Shown here piece by piece: positions 1 to 6,841 of a stretch of DNA of 64,000 bases; positions within the stretch are counted from its first letter, which is position 1, and each line of letters opens with the position of its first letter. A program made the position numbers and the translations under genes. The notes under the pieces were generated by a model. It was not told where the DNA came from. It made no database searches and saw only the letters and a program-made list of their open reading frames with translations. The stretch comes from Caulobacter vibrioides OR37 (GTDB lineage Bacteria; Pseudomonadota; Alphaproteobacteria; Caulobacterales; Caulobacteraceae), in the NCBI RefSeq assembly GCF_000372645.1, contig NZ_APMP01000014.1:1-64000 (forward strand), written 5' to 3'.

Positions 1-30
1 CTGGCCGCGTGAGGATGAAATCCCGTGACT

Positions 31-756
31 CTAGATCGGCGCGCTCGCGTCCTCCACCGGCCCGAACACCCTCTGGAAGCTGGCCCTCAGGGCCGCGTCG
101 GCCTCGTCCATCGTCACGGGCAGGCCCAGGTCCACCAGGCTGGTCACGCCATGCTCGGTCTGGCCGCAGGGCACGATGCCGGAGAAGTGGCCAAGGTCCG
201 GCTCCACGTTCAGGCTGATCCCGTGGAAGCTGACCCACTTGCGCAGCTTCACGCCGATCGCCGCGATCTTGTCCTCGCGGCTCCAGCCCGCGCCCTTGCG
301 CTCGACCCAGACGCCGACGCGGCCGTCGCGCAGCTCGCCGGTGACGTTGAAGGCGGCCAGGGCGTCGATGATCCAGGCCTCCAGGGCCGCGACGAAGGCG
401 CGCACGTCGCGGCCGCGCTTCGTCAGGTCCAGCATCACATAGGCCACGCGCTGGCCGGGGCCGTGATAGGTAAACTGGCCGCCGCGCCCGCTCTCGAACA
501 CCGGAAAGCGGTCCGGCTCGATCAGGTCCGAGGCCTTGGCCGAGACGCCGGCCGTATAGAGCGGCGGGTGCTCCAGAAGCCAGATCAGCTCGCCCGCCGT
601 TCCGTCGGCGATGGCGGCGGCGCGGGCCTCCATGGCGGCAACGGCTGCCGGGTAGGGGACGTAGTCGGTCGAAACCGCCCACGCCACCGGCGCTGCGTCT
701 TCGCGGCCCATGGTCGGAAGGCCAATATTTTCAGCGTTTAACGGGAGAGCAAGCAT
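31..756 (-). CDS. lipB: Octanoyltransferase LipB
   Basis: LipB moves the octanoyl group from acyl carrier protein to the lipoyl domains of 2-oxoacid dehydrogenases and GcvH, the first step of lipoate synthesis in the cytoplasm. The 241-residue protein has the family motif [12 protein letters not shown] (residues 91-102). It also has the conserved lysine in the IGVKLRKW segment (K169) and the cysteine in GIVPCG (C197), the catalytic pair of the family. I keep the first ATG because AGGG lies a few bases upstream; a second ATG at codon 16 (711) would also give a complete domain. The gene is divergent from the FliN-like gene. Confidence 0.93.
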   Translation of the reverse strand: MLALPLNAENIGLPTMGREDAAPVAWAVSTDYVPYPAAVAAMEARAAAIADGTAGELIWLLEHPPLYTAGVSAKASDLIEPDRFPVFESGRGGQFTYHGPGQRVAYVMLDLTKRGRDVRAFVAALEAWIIDALAAFNVTGELRDGRVGVWVERKGAGWSREDKIAAIGVKLRKWVSFHGISLNVEPDLGHFSGIVPCGQTEHGVTSLVDLGLPVTMDEADAALRASFQRVFGPVEDASAPI

Positions 757-829
757 GTGGCCCTAATCTTGCGATCGAAACACGGCGACTGGTCGGTCGC
801 GCGCGTTTCAGTTTCAGGGACCTTACTTC

Positions 830-1081
830 GTGAGCCAGGTCAACGCCGTCAATGTCGAGATCTCCGTCCTGCTGGGGCGCTCGATCCTCCCCATGCAGCA
901 ACTGCTGCGCATGGGCCGCGGCGCGGTGATCCCGCTGGACGCCAAGACCAATGACGAGGTCTGGATCCTGGCTAACAACCACCCGATCGCCCGCGGCGAG
1001 ATCCAGATCAGCGACGACCGCATCGCCATCCAGGTCACCCGGGCGGCCGACGTCTATGACTACATGGCGGGCGGGGCGTAA
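830..1081 (+). CDS. Short FliM/FliN-family (SpoA domain) flagellar switch-like protein
   Basis: This 83-residue protein is almost entirely one SpoA/FliN C-terminal domain. Signature stretches are VNVEISVLLGRSILPMQQLL and the hydrophobic turn AVIPLDAKTNDEVWILANN, followed by ARGEIQISDDRIAIQVT. FliN forms the lower C-ring of the flagellar motor and binds FliM and FliG; the SpoA fold also occurs in type III secretion C-ring proteins. The start is GTG; upstream in frame there is no ATG before the stop at 764. No other flagellar gene is nearby, so this is an orphan copy. It may be the main FliN or a paralogue. Confidence 0.85.
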   Translation: MSQVNAVNVEISVLLGRSILPMQQLLRMGRGAVIPLDAKTNDEVWILANNHPIARGEIQISDDRIAIQVTRAADVYDYMAGGA

Positions 1082-1096
1082 TTCGCCGCGGAGGGT

Positions 1097-1117
1097 AAGT
1101 TCGCGATCGGCGAACTT
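1097..1117 (+). terminator. Hairpin after the FliN-like gene
   Basis: An 8-bp perfect stem (1097-1104 with 1110-1117, AAGTTCGC/GCGAACTT) closes a 5-nt loop 15 bases after the stop codon. No T run follows, so it may be a weak or Rho-assisted terminator, or a 3' protective hairpin. Confidence 0.4.
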
Positions 1118-1167
1118 CCGACTTCCCAAAGCCGATTCAGTTTGCTACCTGCCGCCCCTCACCATGA

Positions 1168-1252
1168 GCGGTCGTGGCGGAATTGGTAGACGCGCAGCGT
1201 TGAGGTCGCTGTGGGGCAACCCGTGGAAGTTCGAGTCTTCTCGACCGCACCA
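1168..1252 (+). tRNA. tRNA-Leu (anticodon GAG)
   Basis: The acceptor stem GCGGTCG (1168-1174) pairs with CGACCGC (1242-1248). It is followed by discriminator A and an encoded CCA (1250-1252). The D arm has the usual TGGCGGAATTGGTAGAC layout. The anticodon stem CAGCG/CGCTG (1195-1199, 1207-1211) encloses loop TTGAGGT, giving anticodon GAG at 1202-1204, which reads CTC/CTT leucine codons. The short variable stem (GTGGGGCAACCCGT) marks a class II leucine tRNA, and the T loop TTCGAGTC is present. CTC is frequent in this GC-rich genome. Confidence 0.97.
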
Positions 1253-1266
1253 AGGTGAAAAGAAAT

Positions 1267-1306
1267 AGAGCGCTCCCGGGGTTTTCGACTCGTCTGGGGC
1301 GCTCTA
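1267..1306 (+). terminator. Hairpin downstream of tRNA-Leu
   Basis: TAGAGCGC (1267-1274) pairs with GCGCTCTA (1299-1306), with a further CCC/GGG inside. It sits 14 bases after the tRNA and is followed by AATCGTTTC, so it is the likely tRNA terminator. The outer stem and the bases after it resemble the first hairpin of the repeat at 14631-14750, so it could also be a decayed half-copy. Confidence 0.45.
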
Positions 1307-1406
1307 ATCGTTTCTGGCCCCGGTTTCGCGCCCTGATTTCGCGTTCGGGGCCGCCTCACCGGACCACGGCGACGAACCCAACGCTCCAAGAGCTCAGGAG
1401 GCCCCC

Positions 1407-2849
1407 ATGACCCGGGACACCGCCGAACTGACCAAAGAGGCGCTGGACGACATTCCGCTGGCCAAGACCGAGACGCCCGAGGAGCTGGAAGACCTGGCCC
1501 TGGGCGACGACTACGCCCTCAATCCCGACTATGTCGACATGGTGATCGACGCCGTCGACAGCGGCGACCTGAAGCGCCTGCGCGAGCTGGTGACGGCGCT
1601 GGAGCCGGCCGACGTCGCCGACCTGATGGGCTTCCTGACCGCCGACTACCGCGAGGACGTGATCCCGCTGCTCGACCCCGAGGCGCTGGGCGAGATCATC
1701 TCGGAGATGGACGAGAACCTGCGCGAGGAAGTGCTGGAGGCCACGCCGTCGGTGACCCTGGCCCGAGCGCTGGAGGAACTGGACACCGACGACGCCGCCG
1801 ACGTCATCGACGACCTGGACGAAACCAAGCGCTTCCAGGTGCTGGCGGCCATGGGCGAGACCGATCGCGCGGCCATCGAGACGACGCTGTCCTACGAGGA
1901 CGAGACCGCCGGCCGCCTGATGCAGCGCGAGTTCCTGGCCGCGCCGGAATTCTGGACCGTCGGCCAGACGATTGATCACGTCCGCGACGCCGGCGACCAA
2001 CTGCCCGAGCTGTTCTTCGACGTCTACGTGGTCGATCCGACCTTCAAGCCGGTGGGCGCGATCCCGATCAGCATCCTGCTGCGCAGCCGCCGCGAGACGC
2101 CGCTGGCCGAGCTGATGGAGGCGGCGACCGAAATCGATGTCGGCATGGACCAGGAAGAGGTCGCCTACATCTTCGACAAGTACCACCTGATCAGCGCGCC
2201 GGTCATCGATCCGGGCGGCCGTCTGGTGGGGCAGATCACCGTCGACGACATCGTCGAGGTCATCCGCGACGAGGCCCAGGAGGACATCCTGGCCCTGGCC
2301 GGCGTGTCCGACGCCGGCCGCGACGCCAGCGTTCAGGAGATCGTCCGCTCGAGGCTGCCTTGGCTGCTGCTCAATCTCGTGACCGAGACCATCGCCGTCT
2401 CGGCCATCGCCATCTTCCAGGATCAGATCGCCAAGCTGGTGGCCCTGGCCGTGTTGATGCCGATCGTCTCGTCCCTGGGCGGCAACGCCGGCACCCAGAC
2501 CCTGGCCGTGGCCGTCCGCGCCCTGGCGAGCAAGGAGCTGACCGCCGCCAACGCCCGCCGGATCATCGTGCGCGAGGTGCTGGTGGGCCTGATGAACGGG
2601 GTGGCGCTGGCCATCGTCATGGGCCTGGCGACGTTCCTGTTCTACCACAACGGGCGTCTGGCGATCACCGTGGGCGTGGCGCTGATCGTCAACATCTTCA
2701 TCGCCGCGCTGGGCGGCATCCTGGCGCCGCTGGCCCTGGAGAAGATGGGACGCGACCCGGCCGTGTCCTCGTCGATCTTCGTGACCTTCCTGACGGACTT
2801 CATGGGCTTCCTGGCGGTGCTGCTGATCGCGGCGCTGCTGATGGGCTGA
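1407..2849 (+). CDS. mgtE: Magnesium transporter MgtE
   Basis: A 480-residue inner-membrane Mg2+ channel. Residues 1-130 form the acidic MgtE N domain, made of superhelical repeats rich in Asp and Glu. Residues about 165-300 hold two CBS domains, ending in GRLVGQITVDDIVEVIRD. The C-terminal third (about 318-478) has five hydrophobic segments with the pore motif SLGGNAGTQTLAV. Cytoplasmic Mg2+ bound between the N and CBS domains closes the channel in known members. A strong ribosome site, AGGAGG, lies 6 bases before the ATG. The gene is monocistronic. Confidence 0.95.
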   Translation: MTRDTAELTKEALDDIPLAKTETPEELEDLALGDDYALNPDYVDMVIDAVDSGDLKRLRELVTALEPADVADLMGFLTADYREDVIPLLDPEALGEIISEMDENLREEVLEATPSVTLARALEELDTDDAADVIDDLDETKRFQVLAAMGETDRAAIETTLSYEDETAGRLMQREFLAAPEFWTVGQTIDHVRDAGDQLPELFFDVYVVDPTFKPVGAIPISILLRSRRETPLAELMEAATEIDVGMDQEEVAYIFDKYHLISAPVIDPGGRLVGQITVDDIVEVIRDEAQEDILALAGVSDAGRDASVQEIVRSRLPWLLLNLVTETIAVSAIAIFQDQIAKLVALAVLMPIVSSLGGNAGTQTLAVAVRALASKELTAANARRIIVREVLVGLMNGVALAIVMGLATFLFYHNGRLAITVGVALIVNIFIAALGGILAPLALEKMGRDPAVSSSIFVTFLTDFMGFLAVLLIAALLMG

Positions 2850-2966
2850 GCTGGAGCGGAGCGGCTTTTTCCGGGCCGCTTCGCTCGACGCGGGAAACTG
2901 GCGCCGACCTTGCGCCGAGACAGGCGAACGCATCCGCGTCTGTCTCAAACTGGGTCAAACTCCGCG

Positions 2967-4256
2967 ATGAAACCGCGCCATCAGGTCACCCGGACGGCCG
3001 TCGATCTCATCAAGAGATTCGAGGGCTACCGTCAGAAGGCCGCGCAGCTGCCCGATGGGCGCTGGACGGTCGGCTATGGCCACACCCTGACCGCTCGCGA
3101 GGGCGCCTCGGTCTCGGAAAAGGACGCCGAGGCCCTGCTGCTGTACGACCTGATCTCGGTCGCCCACTCGGTCAACGAGCACACCTACGCGCCGCTGAAC
3201 CAGAACCAGTTCGACGCCCTGGTCTGCTTCGCCTTCAATATCGGGCTCGACAACTTCCTGCGCTCGGGCGTGCTGCGCCGGATCAACGAAGGCTCGCTGC
3301 TGCAAGCCGCGTGCGCGATGGAGATGTGGCGCAAGGCCGATTTCGAGGGCGAGCGAATCGTCATCGACGCCCTGGTGCGCCGTCGCGCCGCCGAGAAGAC
3401 CCTGTTCCTGACCCCGGCCAACGGCGAATGGGTGCCCGCGCCCAGCCCGGTGCTGCGGCCCAAGGTGGACTATGACGCCAGCTGCGCGGTGCCCAAGCAG
3501 ACGCCCATGGCCGTCAACACCCGCACCGAGGGCGACCGCGTCGTCGCCGAGCGCGAGGAAGGCCTGCCGCTGAACGTCGTCGTCCCGGAAGAGGACGGCC
3601 CCACCGCCACGGAGCAGTCGGCCGCCGCCGTCAGCGCGCGCCTGGGCGCCATCCTGGCCGACGAGGAACCCGCCGCGGCGACAAAGCCCGCCGCGCGTCA
3701 GGACGATCTGGGCCTGCCCGAGCCGCCCGCGCCGGTCCAGCCGGCCGCCGTCGAACCCGCGCCCACGCTTTTCGAGGAGGCGCCGCCGCCCCCCGTCGAG
3801 CCCGCGCCTACCCCGGTCGAGTTCACGCCGTTTCGCCTGACGCCGCCCCCGGCGGAAGAGGTCGAAAAGCCCGCTCCGGTCGAGGCCTTCGCGCCCGCGC
3901 CGGCGCCGAGCGAACCGACCCTGTTCTCCGGTCCGAGCCGCGGTCCGTCGGTCTTCAATCTCGACGGCTTCTCGACCAGCGACGACACGGTCGATCTTCG
4001 CCCGATGGACGTGCCCTTGGTCGAGGCCGAGCAGCCGCGCTTTGGCAACAACAGCCTGCTGATCAGCCTGGGCATTCTGGGTCTGGCGCTGTTTGGCGGC
4101 GGGGTGCTGTGGATCCTGACCGTCGCCGCCGGTTCGGACAGCAATGTGAAGCTGTTCGGCTATGGCGCCAGCATGGTCGGGGCCATCTGCTTCGTGGTCT
4201 CGGCCTATCTTCTGCTTCGCCGCCTCGCCGGTCCCGATACGAGCGACGAAGAATAG
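2967..4256 (+). CDS. Lysozyme-like (GH24) protein with C-terminal membrane anchor
   Basis: The 429-residue protein starts with a phage-type lysozyme domain (about 1-150). Catalytic Glu19 sits in KRFEGYR, with the downstream Asp30 and the GRWTVGYGHT stretch. A long Pro/Ala/Glu-rich linker (about 185-350) follows, then two hydrophobic segments (about 363-389 and 398-421). The expected role is cleavage of peptidoglycan glycan strands. There is no N-terminal signal peptide, so how the enzyme domain would reach the periplasm is unclear. I start at ATG 2967 because homology begins there; an in-frame upstream ATG (2910) adds 19 non-conserved residues. Nothing around it is phage-like. Confidence 0.82.
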   Translation: MKPRHQVTRTAVDLIKRFEGYRQKAAQLPDGRWTVGYGHTLTAREGASVSEKDAEALLLYDLISVAHSVNEHTYAPLNQNQFDALVCFAFNIGLDNFLRSGVLRRINEGSLLQAACAMEMWRKADFEGERIVIDALVRRRAAEKTLFLTPANGEWVPAPSPVLRPKVDYDASCAVPKQTPMAVNTRTEGDRVVAEREEGLPLNVVVPEEDGPTATEQSAAAVSARLGAILADEEPAAATKPAARQDDLGLPEPPAPVQPAAVEPAPTLFEEAPPPPVEPAPTPVEFTPFRLTPPPAEEVEKPAPVEAFAPAPAPSEPTLFSGPSRGPSVFNLDGFSTSDDTVDLRPMDVPLVEAEQPRFGNNSLLISLGILGLALFGGGVLWILTVAAGSDSNVKLFGYGASMVGAICFVVSAYLLLRRLAGPDTSDEE

Positions 4257-4289
4257 TTTTCTTTGCTTCCCTAGGGGAACTTGAGCAAG

Positions 4290-4322
4290 AACGCCCGCAA
4301 GGTTCAGCGCCTTGCGGGCGTT
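4290..4322 (+). terminator. Terminator after the lysozyme-like gene
   Basis: A perfect 13-bp stem (4290-4302 with 4310-4322, AACGCCCGCAAGG and its complement) closes a 7-nt loop. It sits between the lysozyme-like gene and the acyl-CoA dehydrogenase ribosome site. The T tract is short. Confidence 0.65.
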
Positions 4323-4340
4323 CGTGCTAAGGGAGGACGT

Positions 4341-5501
4341 ATGAGCACCAATTTCGCACCCTCGATGGACTTCGCGCTCGGTGACACGGCCGACGCGATC
4401 CGCGAAACCACGGCCCGCTTCGCCGCCGACAAGATCGCGCCGCTGGCCGCCCGTATCGACGAGACCAACGCCTTCCCTCGCGAGCTATGGGTCCCGATGG
4501 GCGAGCTGGGCTTGCACGGGATTACCGTCGAGGAAGAGTTCGGCGGTCTGGGCCTGGGCTATCTCGAGCACGTGGTGGCGATGGAGGAGGTCTCCCGCGC
4601 CTCGGCCTCGGTGGGCCTAAGCTACGGCGCGCACTCGAACCTCTGCGTCAACCAGATCCGCCGCTGGGCGACGCCCGAGCAGAAGAAGCGTTACCTTCCC
4701 AAGCTGATCAGCGGCGAGCACGTCGGTTCGCTGGCCATGTCCGAGGCCGGTTCCGGATCGGATGTGGTCTCGATGAAGCTGCGGGCAGAGCAGCGCGGCG
4801 ACCGCTATATCCTCAACGGCACGAAGTTCTGGATCACCAACGCCCCGCACGCCGACACCCTGGTGGTCTACGCCAAGACTGGCGAGGGCAGCCGAGGCAT
4901 CACCGCCTTCCTGGTCGAGAAGGGCATGAAGGGCTTCAGCGTCTCCAAGAAGCTGGACAAAATGGGGATGCGCGGGTCGGACACCGCCGAGCTGGTGTTC
5001 GAGGACTGCGAGATCCCCGAAGAGAACGTCATGGGCCCGGTCGGTGGCGGCGTCGGGGTGCTGATGAGCGGCCTGGACTACGAGCGCGCCGTGCTCAGCG
5101 CCGGCCCGCTGGGCATCATGCAGGCCTGCCTCGACATCGTCCTGCCCTATGTCCGCGACCGCAAGCAGTTCGGCCAGCCGATCGGTTCGTTCCAGCTGAT
5201 GCAGGGCAAGATCGCCGACATGTACGTGGCCCTGAACTCGGCCCGGGCCTATGTCTACGCCGTGGCGCGGGCCTGTGACGCGGGCAAGACGACGCGCTTC
5301 GACGCGGCCGGCGCGATCTTGATGGCGTCCGAGAACGCCGTGAAGGTGTCGTTGGAAGCCATCCAGGCCCTGGGAGGGGCGGGCTACACCAAGGAATGGC
5401 CGGTCGAGCGCCTGCTGCGTGACGCCAAGCTCTACGACATTGGCGCCGGCACCAACGAAATCCGCCGTTACCTGATCGGCCGGGAGCTGATCGGCGCCTG
5501 A
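4341..5501 (+). CDS. ivd: Isovaleryl-CoA dehydrogenase
   Basis: A 386-residue FAD-dependent acyl-CoA dehydrogenase that oxidises isovaleryl-CoA to 3-methylcrotonyl-CoA in leucine degradation, passing electrons to ETF. The flavin/substrate signature is [20 protein letters not shown] glutamate in LDYERAVL (E248) is where isovaleryl-CoA dehydrogenases carry the catalytic base, unlike medium-chain enzymes. The C-terminal motif [19 protein letters not shown] is typical. The ATG follows GGGAGG. The assignment is supported by methylcrotonyl-CoA carboxylase genes 3-9 kb downstream on the same strand, although a terminator and other genes intervene. Confidence 0.93.
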   Translation: MSTNFAPSMDFALGDTADAIRETTARFAADKIAPLAARIDETNAFPRELWVPMGELGLHGITVEEEFGGLGLGYLEHVVAMEEVSRASASVGLSYGAHSNLCVNQIRRWATPEQKKRYLPKLISGEHVGSLAMSEAGSGSDVVSMKLRAEQRGDRYILNGTKFWITNAPHADTLVVYAKTGEGSRGITAFLVEKGMKGFSVSKKLDKMGMRGSDTAELVFEDCEIPEENVMGPVGGGVGVLMSGLDYERAVLSAGPLGIMQACLDIVLPYVRDRKQFGQPIGSFQLMQGKIADMYVALNSARAYVYAVARACDAGKTTRFDAAGAILMASENAVKVSLEAIQALGGAGYTKEWPVERLLRDAKLYDIGAGTNEIRRYLIGRELIGA

Positions 5502-5522
5502 AGCCCGACGAGCGCCATGAAA

Positions 5523-5554
5523 AAGGGCCGACCCGATCGCTCGGGACGGCCCTT
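5523..5554 (-). terminator. Bidirectional terminator, strongest on the minus strand
   Basis: AAGGGCCG (5523-5530) pairs with CGGCCCTT (5547-5554). The inner stem CCCGA/TCGGG encloses the tetraloop TCGC. Read on the minus strand the stem ends in an uninterrupted T5 run, a textbook intrinsic terminator. On the plus strand it ends the ivd transcript but lacks a good T run. Its orientation fits the small minus-strand gene at 5611-5679. Confidence 0.8.
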
Positions 5555-5610
5555 CCATCGTCGTGGCCACTTTCGCAGCGTGTGACTTGAAACCTCTGGC
5601 GCTCAACGCC

Positions 5611-5679
5611 TTAGGCGGAGACCTCGCTCGTCAGGCTCCAGGTCACGACTTGCGACCGCGGTTGGAGACAATGAGACAC
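5611..5679 (-). CDS. Candidate 22-residue leader-like peptide with an extreme Shine-Dalgarno
   Basis: A GTG-initiated frame of 22 codons ends in TAA; it starts MSHCLQPRSQ and ends SLTSEVSA. AGGAGG (5687-5692 on the complement) sits 7 bases upstream, inside a 17-base block (5679-5695) that is an exact complement of the 16S rRNA 3' tail. A strong intrinsic terminator follows about 55 bases after the stop. I recognise no family. It may be a translated micropeptide, a leader peptide, or the readable part of a regulatory RNA whose function is to hold ribosomes. No clear promoter is seen; it could also be the 3' part of a transcript from the 46-residue gene just upstream. Confidence 0.5.
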   Translation of the reverse strand: MSHCLQPRSQVVTWSLTSEVSA

Positions 5680-5696
5680 TGGATCACCTCCTTTCA
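5680..5696 (-). promoter_or_regulatory. Ribosome-binding site complementary to the whole 16S 3' tail
   Basis: On the minus strand the sequence reads TGAAAGGAGGTGATCCA immediately before a GTG. With the first base of that GTG, 17 bases (5679-5695) are exactly complementary to the canonical 16S end CTGGATCACCTCCTTTC. Normal sites in this window match 4-6 bases, for example AGGAGG before mgtE and CAGGAG before the phasin. Confidence 0.7.
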
Positions 5697-5784
5697 GTAG
5701 TTGAACAATACCAGGAGAATATGGGCCTGTTTTCTCGCTTGAAAAGGGGAAACCGACCGCGACGCGGTGTCGCGCCGGGCGGGC

Positions 5785-5925
5785 TCAAATCGTCAGCAGG
5801 CGGAAGGCGATGATGATGGCGGCCCATAGCGCCACAGCCGCGCCGAGCGCTATGGGACGATGCAGGCTGAACCGACGCGTGACCGGCGTCGAACCATACC
5901 TTGGGTGAAACCGCGTTGTGGGCAT
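5785..5925 (-). CDS. Small single-pass membrane protein (46 residues)
   Basis: An ATG frame of 46 codons, too short for usual gene callers. It has a basic N-terminal half containing RRFSLHRP, then a hydrophobic segment (about residues 25-41, IALGAAVALWAAIIIAF), and ends RLLTI. This matches a small inner-membrane protein with its N terminus in the cytoplasm by the positive-inside rule. GGAAGGA lies 13-19 bases upstream, somewhat distant. It precedes the 22-codon frame on the same strand and could share its transcript. No family recognised. Confidence 0.5.
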   Translation of the reverse strand: MPTTRFHPRYGSTPVTRRFSLHRPIALGAAVALWAAIIIAFRLLTI

Positions 5926-6063
5926 TTCCGCGTGAGTCCTTCCCGATGGCCCCTCTGTCGGAGGCCTGAATCAAAGCGTATGACGAATTCTCGCCTGAGA
6001 GAAGAATTCCTTGAGAACCGCTAGGTTGCGACGCGCGAATTGTCGCGTCGGGGAGAAGAGCGA

Positions 6064-6837
6064 ATGGCCACTTGGGATCCTGACGTCTACGCCCTCTATC
6101 GTCGCTACCGGGAACGGCCGGCTCTGGACCTGCTGACCGCGATCCCTGGGGACCTGAAGCCTCGCGAGATCTGGGATCTGGGCTGCGGCCTTGGCGAGCA
6201 GGCCGCGCTGCTGGCCGCTCGCCATCCCGAAGCGCGCGTGCGGGGGCTCGATTCCAGTCCCGAGATGCTGGAGCGGGCGAAGAGGCTTTCGGCGCGAGTC
6301 GAATGGGTGCTGGGCGACCTGGCCGGCTTCGCGCCCGAAACGCCGGCGGACCTGATCTTCTCGAACGCGGCCCTGCAGTGGGTGGACGATCACCCGGTGC
6401 TGATCCCGCGCCTCGTCGCGGCCCTGGCGGAGGGCGGCGTGCTGGCCGCTCAGATGCCGGTGGTCGACGGACTGGGCTGGCGCGCCAGTCTGGCCGAGAT
6501 CGCCGCATCGGGGCCGTGGGCCAAGCGCTTTTCCGGGATCGAAGGCGTGCGCGCCGCGCACGATCCGGCCGACTACTACGGTTGGTTGGCGCCCAGCTGT
6601 CCGGAGATCGATATCTGGACGACCACCTATCTGCACGCCTTGCACGGCCAGGATCCGATCGTCGACTGGACCATGGGCACCACCCTGCGCCCCTATCTCG
6701 ATGCCTTGCCGGACGACGAGAAGCCAGCCTTCCTCGACGCCTGGCGGGCGCGTCTTTCGCGCGACTATCCGCGTCGCGAGGACGGGGTGACGCTGTTTCC
6801 GTTCAAGCGGTTGTTCATCCTGGCGCGCAAGGGCTGA
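6064..6837 (+). CDS. tam: Trans-aconitate 2-methyltransferase
   Basis: A 257-residue SAM-dependent methyltransferase. Motif I is IWDLGCGLGEQAALLA (about residues 36-51), followed by the acidic post-I residue in VRGLDSSPEML and the FSNAALQWVDDHP segment characteristic of Tam. The enzyme methylates trans-aconitate, a spontaneous by-product that inhibits aconitase. The start MATWDPDVYALY is the conserved family N terminus; the longer frame from 6040 adds only eight residues. It converges with the patatin gene, 4 bases apart. Confidence 0.9.
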   Translation: MATWDPDVYALYRRYRERPALDLLTAIPGDLKPREIWDLGCGLGEQAALLAARHPEARVRGLDSSPEMLERAKRLSARVEWVLGDLAGFAPETPADLIFSNAALQWVDDHPVLIPRLVAALAEGGVLAAQMPVVDGLGWRASLAEIAASGPWAKRFSGIEGVRAAHDPADYYGWLAPSCPEIDIWTTTYLHALHGQDPIVDWTMGTTLRPYLDALPDDEKPAFLDAWRARLSRDYPRREDGVTLFPFKRLFILARKG

Positions 6838-6841
6838 GGGG

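Noticed and set aside
2967..4256. Prophage remnant, because of the phage-type lysozyme domain
   Set aside because: The protein has a long linker and membrane anchor, base composition matches the neighbours, and no other phage gene, att site or integrase is near.
5679..5695. A fragment of 16S rRNA on the plus strand
   Set aside because: Only 17 bases match, with no flanking helix 45 sequence. The opposite strand makes a well-spaced start signal, so a ribosome-binding site is the better explanation.
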